DNA of 64,000 nt from Clostridiales bacterium (GTDB lineage Bacteria > Bacillota > Clostridia > Lachnospirales > Lachnospiraceae): the NCBI GenBank assembly GCA_018372435.1, contig JAHAJA010000010.1, forward strand, positions 1 through 64,000. Reading direction: 5' to 3'. A model generated the notes under the pieces. That model ran no database searches. It had not been told where the DNA came from and saw only the letters and a program-made list of their open reading frames with translations. A program made the position numbers and the translations under genes. Numbering within the stretch: the stretch's first letter is position 1; each line of letters opens with the position of its first letter. Positions 1 through 7,731 of the stretch are shown piece by piece.

Positions 1-17
1 ATATACAAAAGCAGTAT

Positions 18-48
18 AAAAAATCGCCAGCCAATACATGGCTGACGA
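18..48 (-). terminator. Intrinsic terminator downstream of the helicase
   Basis: On the minus strand, arms at 40-48 and 24-32 pair over nine bases with one G-U pair, and a run of six T follows (A run 18-23 on the plus strand). It lies about 130 bases past the helicase stop codon and is the natural end of that transcript. Position 49-177 holds no convincing gene. Confidence 0.7.
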
Positions 49-177
49 TTCAGATAATTTATTATTTTTTATTGTCCTCTTGACAGGTAGCACACCATTC
101 ATAGATATTACATATCCTTGCACCACGCATAAATCTGAAGATTGTCTTTTACTAATATACTTCATTGCATACTTAAA

Positions 178-1680
178 CTATCTAGTAATTCTGACTTTTC
201 TTACCTTTCCCTTAATGGTCTTCTCCTGCAATGCATCTAGAACCTTCTTACCTTTTCCATTCAAGATCTCAACATAAGTTAAACTATCTCTTACATCAAT
301 TACTCCAATGTCTTCTGTTACCATATCAGGAATACTACAGATTGTCCCAACAATATCCACTGCACGCATCTTGCTCTTCTTGCCACCACTAATCGAAAGT
401 TTGGTAATCGTTTTATTAAACTCTGCACCCTTTTTTTTCTTCAGCACGACCTTCTCATTTTGTCGATTCCAAAATGCTTTTTCTTCTTCCTTACTAACTG
501 GTACATAGTTCTCCATCGGTAAATCATACCCTACATAGTTCTCAACCATCTTCTTCATCTTCTGATCAGAATCCGTTACCAAACTAATTGCGATTCCAGT
601 TTTCCCATTCCGTCCTGTTCTTCCTATACGATGAACATAGGTTTCTCTACCAGTTGGGAAATCATAATTAAACACATGGGATAGATTATCGAAATCAATT
701 CCTCTTGCAACTACATCCGTTGCAATAAGATAACGAAACCGTCCTTCACGAAAGCCTTCCACGGTACGTATTCTATCTTGCTGATCAATGTCTCCATGGA
801 TCATACCACATTTCACACCATCTCTACGAAGTTTTCTACATAATACATTAACCATCTCTTTCGTACCACAAAAGATCATACAGCTGTCTGGATTCTCTCT
901 TGCTAATAGACGTAAGAATAAATGATATTTATCTTTATTTTGCTCTACTAATTCATCCGATAGATTACTATCATAGGAATTAGTTGACTGCATCGCACTA
1001 TTGATACCAGCTACCTCATAAACCTCTTCTTTAATATTCCCTTTTTCCTCTTGTGAAACTTCAATCTCAACCATAACTGGTTCTTTCAAATATCTCTCAA
1101 TCATATGTTCAATCTCTTCACCTATGGTAGCAGAGAATAGCATTATCCTTGGATTCGTCTTAATCTCCTCAAGAATCTGTCCTACCTCCTCAGCAAATCC
1201 CATATCTAACATCAAATCCGCCTCATCAATTACTACTGATTTGATATTACCTAATTGTAGAGTTCCTCTTCGTATATGATCCATTACTCGTCCTGGTGTT
1301 CCTACTACAATATGTGATTTTTGTTTTAATGTTTGTATCTGCTTGTCTATAGGAAAGCCACCAAACACATCTGGAACTTTCAGACGTTTCTTTCTCCCTA
1401 TATGAAAAATCTCCTGCTTGGTCTGTACCGTCAGCTCTCTAGTTGGTTCAAGAACTAGAGCTGTTGGAGTATTCTCTTCCCATACAGCTTCTTCACATAA
1501 TGGTATGGCAAAGGCAGCAGTTTTACCACTTCCTGTTTGCGATTTTCCAACTACATCTCTTCCCTGCAATGCAATTGGAATCACTTCTGTTTGAATCTTC
1601 GTTGGTTCTTTATATCCTAATATCGTTAATGCTTCAATAATCTCTTTTGATAATTGATAGCTTTCAAATTGTTTTGTCAT
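178..1680 (-). CDS. dbpA: DEAD-box RNA helicase, DbpA/YxiN type
   Basis: ATP-dependent RNA helicase, 500 residues. All core motifs are visible: Q motif (about 22-35), Walker A SQTGSGKT (47-54), PTREL (79-83), TPGR (128-131), DEAD (152-155), SAT (183-185), ATDVVARGID (320-329) and HRIGRTGR (350-357). Residues about 424-500 match the DbpA-type RNA-binding domain, which in the family recognises hairpin 92 of 23S rRNA and directs the enzyme to large-subunit assembly. An insert rich in Ser, Asn and Asp (about 225-250) separates the two RecA domains. It stands alone, bounded by terminators on both sides. The helicase call is firm; the 23S rRNA target is inferred from the C-terminal domain. Confidence 0.95.
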   Translation of the reverse strand: MTKQFESYQLSKEIIEALTILGYKEPTKIQTEVIPIALQGRDVVGKSQTGSGKTAAFAIPLCEEAVWEENTPTALVLEPTRELTVQTKQEIFHIGRKKRLKVPDVFGGFPIDKQIQTLKQKSHIVVGTPGRVMDHIRRGTLQLGNIKSVVIDEADLMLDMGFAEEVGQILEEIKTNPRIMLFSATIGEEIEHMIERYLKEPVMVEIEVSQEEKGNIKEEVYEVAGINSAMQSTNSYDSNLSDELVEQNKDKYHLFLRLLARENPDSCMIFCGTKEMVNVLCRKLRRDGVKCGMIHGDIDQQDRIRTVEGFREGRFRYLIATDVVARGIDFDNLSHVFNYDFPTGRETYVHRIGRTGRNGKTGIAISLVTDSDQKMKKMVENYVGYDLPMENYVPVSKEEEKAFWNRQNEKVVLKKKKGAEFNKTITKLSISGGKKSKMRAVDIVGTICSIPDMVTEDIGVIDVRDSLTYVEILNGKGKKVLDALQEKTIKGKVRKVRITR

Positions 1681-1757
1681 AGTTGTCCTACTCTTTCTAT
1701 TTCTTCCATCTTATTCATTCTCGTCTAGATCACCTAACAAAATTATAGTTTTACTTC

Positions 1758-1804
1758 AAAAAATGCAACACAATGTAACATTTCTCATGTTACATTGTGT
1801 TGCA
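1758..1804 (-). terminator. Strong intrinsic terminator of the heme locus
   Basis: Perfect 17-base inverted repeat (1764-1780 and 1788-1804) with a seven-base loop. Read on the minus strand it is followed by TTTTTT (A run 1758-1763). It sits about 50 bases past the radical SAM stop codon and insulates the helicase gene from the upstream operon. Confidence 0.9.
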
Positions 1805-1856
1805 TATAATATCAAGTTAATTTTACATAGGTTTTGTTTAATTGCAGCACCTTATA

Positions 1857-3056
1857 CTATATTAAATTATATAATTCTCTAGAGATCGTATTACCCCAGT
1901 ACACGCCTTTTTGCGTAAGATAGAATTCATTATTTTTCTTACATACCATTTCATTCTCAATTAATTTACTAAGCATTTCCAGGTATGCCTTTTTATCCTT
2001 GTAAAGTTCTGTGTTTCTAGGAAGGCGTATTGTTTGAATATCTCCTTTAAAACGGACAATATCTTTATAAGAAGGAAGAAACTCCATTCCCATACGTTTC
2101 TTAAAATCAAGAATACTATCTTTATATTCATCAAGGTTTATCGGATTCATCATGGCGACACCTCGCATAGAACCACCTGCACCAGCTCCAAGTGGCAAGG
2201 TATCTGCACCTGCATGTCGGTTCATAATATACCGATAAGAATCTCCTTTCACCATCTTGGTAAGTTCTAGAAAGCGATAGCCTGCCTTCTCCATATGTTC
2301 GCTAATTGCAAGAAACATCTTCTCATCATTGTCTTGTCCCTGTGCTTCTCTAATCTTAGTTTCCTTCATATCTATTAAAGAATACATAGAAAAACCATCT
2401 AGGTCAAGTTTAATAATCTTATCCAAATCTTCATACAGATCTTCCATGGATTGTCCTGGATAATTATAGATTACATCCATACTTACCGTTACATTCACCT
2501 GTTTTAAAGCTTTCAAAAGTTCATAAGCCTTTTCACCACTACCAATGCGTCCCATTAATTTTCTACCGTCCTCATTGAAGGTCTGAACTCCTAAAGAGAA
2601 ACGATTTACGCCTTCTTCTATTAACGTTCTCCATTTTTCCTCTTGCAATTGTGTTACGGTTGTCTCAACAGTAAACTCAGCATCCTCCGTGAAGGTAAGC
2701 TCTGCCTTAAGAGTACGTAATATCTTAGTCAGATCCGCTGATGATAGAGTCGTTGGTGTTCCACCACCAAAATATACCGCGTCAAATACGGTGTTCTTCA
2801 CATATTCTAACTTACTATACTCTCTGATTTCTTCAACGATTAAATCTGCATACTCTCTCGTTGGAGCTTGCAAACTTCTTCTCATATTACAGAACGTACA
2901 GATTTTAGTACAAAAAGGAACATGAATATAGATAACTGCATTGTCCGTGTTATTTCTTGCTACCGAAAGTAATTCACTTACATTACCAGGCCCTTTCAGA
3001 TGCTTCTTACCATCTCCCATCGCACTATGATGTGTCTTGATTCTTTCCTTAAACAT
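1857..3056 (-). CDS. HemW/HutW-like radical SAM protein, probable anaerobic heme-degrading enzyme
   Basis: Radical SAM protein of the coproporphyrinogen III oxidase-like family, 399 residues from the chosen start. The cluster motif is C49-x3-C53-x2-C56, and a GGGTP motif follows. An upstream in-frame ATG at 3104 would add 16 residues, but the ATG at 3056 has an AAAGG ribosome site seven bases away. Family members include HemW (heme chaperone) and ChuW/HutW/HmuW, which open the heme ring without oxygen. The partner genes here, a flavodoxin and a heme or iron-chelate ABC importer, favour the ChuW/HmuW role. A terminator-like hairpin separates it from the flavodoxin gene. The function is inferred from context; HemW-like chaperone activity is the main alternative. 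Confidence 0.8.
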   Translation of the reverse strand: MFKERIKTHHSAMGDGKKHLKGPGNVSELLSVARNNTDNAVIYIHVPFCTKICTFCNMRRSLQAPTREYADLIVEEIREYSKLEYVKNTVFDAVYFGGGTPTTLSSADLTKILRTLKAELTFTEDAEFTVETTVTQLQEEKWRTLIEEGVNRFSLGVQTFNEDGRKLMGRIGSGEKAYELLKALKQVNVTVSMDVIYNYPGQSMEDLYEDLDKIIKLDLDGFSMYSLIDMKETKIREAQGQDNDEKMFLAISEHMEKAGYRFLELTKMVKGDSYRYIMNRHAGADTLPLGAGAGGSMRGVAMMNPINLDEYKDSILDFKKRMGMEFLPSYKDIVRFKGDIQTIRLPRNTELYKDKKAYLEMLSKLIENEMVCKKNNEFYLTQKGVYWGNTISRELYNLI

Positions 3057-3084
3057 AGTTATACCTTTCTTAGATTCGTATATC

Positions 3085-3119
3085 AAAAAGGCTAGCTGTC
3101 CCAACAGGTAAGCCTTTTT
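3085..3119 (-). terminator. Intra-operon terminator or attenuator hairpin
   Basis: Arms 3085-3093 and 3111-3119 pair perfectly over nine bases, with an inner CTGT/ACAG pairing. The arms are themselves A- and T-rich, so the hairpin ends in TTTTT on both strands. It lies between the flavodoxin stop and the radical SAM start, so it could lower expression of the last gene relative to the transporter. Confidence 0.7.
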
Positions 3120-3135
3120 CAGTTCACGATTTCTT

Positions 3136-3645
3136 TTATAAAGCTTGTAATCGCTCCTTAAACAACTCCGCTGCTGCCGCTATATCGGCTCTAGTTGGAT
3201 GGTTTTTTGCTATCTCATAGCGCTTTCTTTTTTCATCATTTACACTATGTGGATTATCTGCTGGTAACTTCTCAAACATAGCAATGATTTTTTCATCTAA
3301 TTTACCTTGGCAGATGTATTTCCCAATAACATTGTTATTCTCTTTCACAAGAGCCTCTCCATTACATAGAGACTCCCATGCATGCTGTGAATCTGGCCAG
3401 TAAGCTAATGTAGCAAAGATACCAACATTTTTCCCTTTTAAAGTCTCCATGAACTTACCAGCTTCTGCATTCGGTGCAGACTTATCAACCCAGTATCCGA
3501 CTAATACCGTATCGTATTCATCTAGATTGCCTACTTCCTTGATTGGCATAATTACTTTATCTTCTGCTTCGATTTCGTTAAAGATACCTTCCGCTAATTT
3601 CTTTGTGTTACCTGTTTTACTTGAATAGGTTACTAATATTTTCAT
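3136..3645 (-). CDS. Flavodoxin family protein
   Basis: FMN-binding electron carrier, 169 residues. The N-terminal beta strand and phosphate loop SSKTGNT (residues 8-14) are typical of flavodoxins, and a second aromatic-rich loop occurs around TLAYWPDSQ. It lies between a heme or iron-chelate ABC importer and a HutW/HmuW-like radical SAM enzyme. In Fusobacterium a flavodoxin (HmuF) works with the radical SAM protein HmuW in anaerobic heme breakdown; the same pairing is inferred here. It could also simply reduce the radical SAM cluster. Confidence 0.85.
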   Translation of the reverse strand: MKILVTYSSKTGNTKKLAEGIFNEIEAEDKVIMPIKEVGNLDEYDTVLVGYWVDKSAPNAEAGKFMETLKGKNVGIFATLAYWPDSQHAWESLCNGEALVKENNNVIGKYICQGKLDEKIIAMFEKLPADNPHSVNDEKRKRYEIAKNHPTRADIAAAAELFKERLQAL

Positions 3646-3756
3646 GTTAATTCTCCCTTACTTAATTAATTGATCTATAAATACTGAATACTAAAGTTTA
3701 AAATGCCTTTAAATACATTGATTTTGAAGCATACAGCGAAACACCTCAATATACAC

Positions 3757-4527
3757 CTAGATTGCAATAGGCACCATATACGGGCAGCAGTTCTTGTCAC
3801 ACCAACGAATCGTGGCTTGGATACCATAGACCTCTTGTAAACGCTCTGTCGTTACCCCGTCTATCACATTCCCTGTGAATACAATTTTTCCATTCTTCAT
3901 TATGATTACATTATGACTAAACTGAATAGCTTGATTGATATCATGTAATACCATAACAATGGTTATTCCGTATGTTTTATTCAATTCTCTAACCAAATTA
4001 AGTACTTCCAATTGATAAAAGATATCTAGATACGTGGTTGGTTCATCTAATAACAGAATATCTGTTTTTTGAGCTAATGCCATAGCAATCCATGCACGCT
4101 GTCTTTCCCCACCAGATAACTTACTGATTGGTTTATTTGCCAACTGCTCAAGTTTCGTAACCTTAAGTGCCCAAGTAACTACTTCCTCTTCTTCCTCGTC
4201 CTTAGAAGACCAAAAACTTTGATATGGAGTTCTTCCATAAGCAATTAACCTCTCTACTGTCAAGTCTTCTGGTGCTGTATTATGTTGATGAACAATCGCC
4301 ATCATCTTCGCAATATCCTTATAGGAACATGCTGTGATATTCTTTCCATCAACAACAATCTGTCCCTCTTTCGGTTGCAACTGCTTGATAATAAGATTTA
4401 GAAGTGTTGACTTTCCCGAACCATTCGGACCAATAATAGTCGTTATCTTCCCTTTTTCAATTGTAGTAGATAATTCATGAATCAGTGGCTTATCGCCATA
4501 GGAAAACTCAAGCTTCTTAATGTCCAT
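3757..4527 (-). CDS. Iron-chelate/heme ABC transporter ATP-binding protein
   Basis: FecE/BtuD/HmuV-type ATPase, 256 residues. Walker A is GPNGSGKST (33-41), signature LSGGERQ (137-143), Walker B LLLDEP (158-163) and switch His195. The C-terminus has an unusual cysteine cluster (CDKNCC) about 14 residues from the end, which could bind metal. Its start overlaps the permease gene by 11 bases, showing translational coupling. The substrate class (heme, siderophore or cobalamin) is inferred from the family and from the radical SAM/flavodoxin neighbours, which favour heme. Confidence 0.92.
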   Translation of the reverse strand: MDIKKLEFSYGDKPLIHELSTTIEKGKITTIIGPNGSGKSTLLNLIIKQLQPKEGQIVVDGKNITACSYKDIAKMMAIVHQHNTAPEDLTVERLIAYGRTPYQSFWSSKDEEEEEVVTWALKVTKLEQLANKPISKLSGGERQRAWIAMALAQKTDILLLDEPTTYLDIFYQLEVLNLVRELNKTYGITIVMVLHDINQAIQFSHNVIIMKNGKIVFTGNVIDGVTTERLQEVYGIQATIRWCDKNCCPYMVPIAI

Positions 4528-5515
4528 ATCTTCTCTGATCCTTTCTTAATAAATATAGGAAAAATGGCCCTCCAATAATTGTCATTACAATACCAACTGG
4601 TATCTCATATGGAGCAGTAATTGTTCTTCCTAATGTGTCTGCCAACAATAACATCGTGGCCCCTAGTAAAGCTGAAAAAGGAATTAATACTTTATGGTCT
4701 GTACCCATAATCATTCTTGCTATATGTGGTACTACAAGTCCAATAAAACCAATTACTCCAACATAGGCTGTTGATATACCAGCTAAGAAAACAGCCACGA
4801 TAGAGATGAGAATTCGTAACACGTTGGGACTATACCCTAAACTTTTCGCATTCTTGTCTCCAAGGGCAAGTAAATTGCAGCTCTTTGATAGTGGAATTGT
4901 TAGTGCAAGACCGATAACCGTATAGATTACTAACATTCGTACCTCAGACCAACCCTTCTTTCCAAGATTACCATTCAACCAACTTAATACCCCAGTAAGA
5001 TTCTCGCTATTCAATATAGAAATCATACTTGTCACTCCACCTAGCATAGCATTCACTGCTACCCCAGCAAGGATAATACGAATTGCTGATATACCATTCT
5101 TCCAAGCTAGCAGATAGATAAGCATACACGCTACCATACTTCCTATGAATCCATAGAAAGGAATACTCGCTGAAGCCCCCGGGAAATATAACATAACAAG
5201 CATAACTACTACACTAGCCCCCGAAGAGATTCCAGTTATTCCAGGATCTGCAAGAGGGTTCCCCATAACGCCTTGCAAAAGAACACCTGCTACCGCAAGA
5301 TTAGCGCCTACCAGCACACCCATTATGACTCTTGGTATACGAATATCTCTAATGATACCTCCACTTCCTCTAGTTCCATTTAAGATACTATCTATTACCT
5401 GATCAAGTGGCACTGACACGCTTCCTACTGATATTGCAACTACAATCATAATGACAAGGAGGGTTGAAATAATTAAAAATGCACTACCTCGTCTTTTCAT
5501 CGTTTTACTCTCCAT
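4517..5515 (-). CDS. FecCD/BtuC-type ABC transporter permease
   Basis: Membrane subunit of a type II importer, 332 residues with about ten hydrophobic segments. The stretch GNPLADPGITGISSGASV and a later GLVVPHIAR are hallmarks of the FecCD family. It overlaps the binding-protein gene by 11 bases and the ATPase gene by 11 bases, so the three are co-translated. It moves an iron chelate, heme or corrinoid across the membrane; heme is favoured by context. Confidence 0.93.
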   Translation of the reverse strand: MESKTMKRRGSAFLIISTLLVIMIVVAISVGSVSVPLDQVIDSILNGTRGSGGIIRDIRIPRVIMGVLVGANLAVAGVLLQGVMGNPLADPGITGISSGASVVVMLVMLYFPGASASIPFYGFIGSMVACMLIYLLAWKNGISAIRIILAGVAVNAMLGGVTSMISILNSENLTGVLSWLNGNLGKKGWSEVRMLVIYTVIGLALTIPLSKSCNLLALGDKNAKSLGYSPNVLRILISIVAVFLAGISTAYVGVIGFIGLVVPHIARMIMGTDHKVLIPFSALLGATMLLLADTLGRTITAPYEIPVGIVMTIIGGPFFLYLLRKDQRRYGH

Positions 5516-6488
5516 ATAAGATGTCTACTAATTTCTCCATAGCATCAACAGCGTATAGATTTGCACTCATACCAAAGTATTCAGTCTCTAGTGCAACTAC
5601 ATTTCCATTCTTAACTGCATCGAAATTTTGCCATGCTTTATTCTTCTCGAATTCTTGGTTAAATGCCTCTAGTGATTCTTCCGGATTTGCATGGGCCATG
5701 AATAGGATATAATCCGGATTCTTATCAGCAAGATATTCCATGTCAATTGGACTAAAGGAACTTGGCGCATCTATAAGAATATTCTCTGCCCCTACAATAC
5801 TTGCAAGATTCCCTACATAAGAATCTTCTGAAGCAACCATAAAGCTTGATCCTGCGCCAAAGATAATCAATACACTTGGTCCTTCTTTTCCTTCAATAGA
5901 TTTTTGAATATCATTTTCTCTTTCTTCAAAAGACGCTACCAATGCTTCCGCCTTTTCACTTACTCCAAATCTTTCACCAAGGCTTTTTATTGCCTCTTTT
6001 AATCCATCGTAACTATTAAGATTAACGAACTCAGAATCGATGTTTAATGTATCAAATTGTGCTTTTAAATCATCAGATAATGAATCTACTGAAACAACTA
6101 CAGTTGGTTCTAATGATGCTATCACTTCCATGTCTGGAGACATCGCACTACCAATTCTTGTTACATCTGCTACACTTTCAGGTAGTTCATAGCTACTCGT
6201 TGGAACGCCTATCATAGGTATCGAAAGTGCATCTAGAATCTGAACAACGGCTACCGAACTAGCCACTACACGTTCCTCGGAAACTGAATCACTGGAATCT
6301 GTCGTATCTGTTTGTTCATTTGTCTCTGCATTTTCTTCTTGTTTATCAGCTGTATCTTCCGTTTCATCTACCACCTCTGTTGCGTTCGATGTAGCATCTT
6401 TGTTTGCCTTTTCTTTTTTGCTACAACCTACTGCTAAAACGCTCATTCCTAGCAAAAATCCTAATGCAATAACTCTCTTTAATTTCAT
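5505..6488 (-). CDS. Periplasmic-binding-type lipoprotein for heme/iron chelate
   Basis: Substrate-binding lipoprotein of the FecB/BtuF/HmuT class, 327 residues. The signal peptide ends in a lipobox with Cys22 (LAVGC), followed by an acidic, Thr-rich linker to about residue 75, then the TroA-like fold with the usual VSVDSL and IGVPTSS strands. It is the first gene of the importer operon and faces an AraC regulator across a 200-base region with a palindrome. The ligand cannot be read from the sequence. Confidence 0.92.
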   Translation of the reverse strand: MKLKRVIALGFLLGMSVLAVGCSKKEKANKDATSNATEVVDETEDTADKQEENAETNEQTDTTDSSDSVSEERVVASSVAVVQILDALSIPMIGVPTSSYELPESVADVTRIGSAMSPDMEVIASLEPTVVVSVDSLSDDLKAQFDTLNIDSEFVNLNSYDGLKEAIKSLGERFGVSEKAEALVASFEERENDIQKSIEGKEGPSVLIIFGAGSSFMVASEDSYVGNLASIVGAENILIDAPSSFSPIDMEYLADKNPDYILFMAHANPEESLEAFNQEFEKNKAWQNFDAVKNGNVVALETEYFGMSANLYAVDAMEKLVDILYGE

Positions 6489-6586
6489 GTTAAATTCCTT
6501 CCTTTTTTAGATAAATGTGAAACTAGTCAATTGCGATACTCTTTGTAATAGCGACAAACATATCACTCATTGATAATATTTTTCAA

Positions 6587-6608
6587 TAAGTTAGTTTTAA
6601 CTAACTAA
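6587..6608. promoter_or_regulatory. Palindrome in the divergent heme/AraC promoter region
   Basis: Arms 6587-6594 and 6601-6608 (TAAGTTAG and CTAACTAA) pair with one mismatch around a six-base centre. It lies about 100 bases upstream of the lipoprotein start and about 80 upstream of the AraC start. The pattern is loosely like the TTAGG-type boxes of DtxR-family metal regulators, but it could equally be the AraC site. Binding is inferred. Confidence 0.45.
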
Positions 6609-6621
6609 AGGTATGATAACA

Positions 6622-6630
6622 TGATATAAT
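6622..6630 (+). promoter_or_regulatory. Extended -10 promoter of the AraC gene
   Basis: TGATATAAT gives an extended -10 (TGn plus TATAAT at 6625-6630), about 60 bases before the AraC start. No good -35 is seen; the position where it would fall is taken by the right arm of the palindrome at 6601-6608, consistent with regulation there. Confidence 0.5.
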
Positions 6631-6690
6631 CTTTCTGTGTTTCAAAATATTTTGATGATATTATAAAATATTTGAAAAGGAGAACGATAC

Positions 6691-7332
6691 ATGATTTACC
6701 AAAATGAATTCCTACTAAACCATCGTGAGCTATATGCCTTAATCTATAATGGCAATCTAAAAACAGCACTTTTAGTTTTCGCAGAGCATTGTAATCAACT
6801 TGAGCAGGTTTCACTGCAACAGATACGCCTGTATTTATCTTCACTCAATCATGGAATCTACAATTATATTCTTATAAATGAGCAGATTTCTTTACATGAT
6901 TGTTGTGTTAAGAATGATCAACTACTTCTACAGTGTTCATCAACAAATTTTCCTACCATTGGCGAAACAATCTTAATAAACTATTCTAATTGCAAAGAAT
7001 ATCTAATTGAGAAACATGAAAATGAACATATCAAAAAGGCTATCATCTATATTCATAACCATCTAGGTGATACCCTTTCTTTACAGTCAGTTTGTGAAGC
7101 AATTAATCTTAATCATTGCTATCTATGTGATTTGTTCAAACGAGAAGTACATATGACTTTCAGTGAATATGTTCTACAACAACGAATCAACTTAGCGAAG
7201 CAATTATTACAAACTACCAATCTATCCATGACATTCATAGCCATGCGTTGTGGTTTTAATACCGTGTCTTATTTTTCCACGTGCTTCAAAAAAGTAGAAG
7301 GAGTTACTCCCTCATCAATCAAGAGGGGGTAA
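6691..7332 (+). CDS. AraC family transcriptional regulator
   Basis: 213 residues. The last ~100 residues form the double helix-turn-helix of AraC proteins: first helix pair around TLSLQSVCEAINLN, and the typical MRCGFNTVSYFSTCFKK before the C-terminus. The ~105-residue N-terminal part is not a recognisable cupin and may sense a ligand. It is divergent from the heme/iron importer and is its likely local regulator; iron or heme uptake operons often carry such activators. Ribosome site AAGGAG precedes the ATG. Its final codons form one arm of a terminator. Confidence 0.9.
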   Translation: MIYQNEFLLNHRELYALIYNGNLKTALLVFAEHCNQLEQVSLQQIRLYLSSLNHGIYNYILINEQISLHDCCVKNDQLLLQCSSTNFPTIGETILINYSNCKEYLIEKHENEHIKKAIIYIHNHLGDTLSLQSVCEAINLNHCYLCDLFKREVHMTFSEYVLQQRINLAKQLLQTTNLSMTFIAMRCGFNTVSYFSTCFKKVEGVTPSSIKRG

Positions 7333-7339
7333 CTCCTTC
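7297..7339 (+). terminator. Terminator overlapping the AraC stop codon
   Basis: Arms 7297-7313 and 7323-7339 pair over 17 bases with one G-U pair. The stop codon TAA (7330-7332) lies inside the right arm, so the last codons are constrained by the hairpin. Only a short T-rich tract follows, so efficiency may be moderate. Confidence 0.7.
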
Positions 7340-7524
7340 TATTTACCTGTTTGGTATGATCTTACTAACCAGAGCAGTTGAATACTTTTCCATATTCTGT
7401 TATAATTATCTATATTAGTTATACAGAGTATATACCGTGGTGAAGCTAAATACACCTCCACCACAATACTGTCAAAACACCTTGTAATATCATAGTCAAT
7501 TCGAAAGGAGGTTTCTCCACTATT

Positions 7525-7650
7525 ATGACTAGTATGAGTACAATAGCATCTTTTCTATTAATACCTCAAATCCTTTTCTTCATACTCATTATCTATCTTA
7601 TAATTTTAGCAATCAAAGCTTTAAGAATCTATATAGATAAGAACAAGTAG
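7525..7650 (+). CDS. Small hydrophobic membrane protein, 41 residues
   Basis: Hypothetical small gene. An AAAGGAGG ribosome site at 7504-7511 precedes the ATG, and an in-frame ATG also occurs three codons later. The product has one long hydrophobic helix (roughly residues 8-32, rich in Leu and Ile) followed by a basic tail ending in DKNK. A plus-strand terminator follows 36 bases after the stop. I do not recognise the family. Size, single helix and isolated transcription unit fit a small membrane regulator or a type I toxin-like peptide; neither can be shown. Confidence 0.6.
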   Translation: MTSMSTIASFLLIPQILFFILIIYLIILAIKALRIYIDKNK

Positions 7651-7685
7651 ATTCGAATTCCTAAAGCTATAGCCATAGCAACCTG

Positions 7686-7725
7686 CTGATTCTATAGTTG
7701 TAAACTGCTATAGGATTAGCTTTTT
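7686..7725 (+). terminator. Terminator of the small membrane protein gene
   Basis: Arms 7686-7697 and 7708-7719 pair over 12 bases, two of them G-U pairs that exist only in plus-strand RNA, followed by TTTTT at 7721-7725. The strand preference of the stem supports plus-strand transcription of the small gene. Confidence 0.65.
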
Positions 7726-7731
7726 GCTATA

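Noticed and set aside
38..277. Open frame on the plus strand at the left edge, and short minus-strand frames between 50 and 177
   Set aside because: They cross the terminator at 18-48 or the end of the helicase gene, lack a ribosome site, and read as low-complexity shadow translation.
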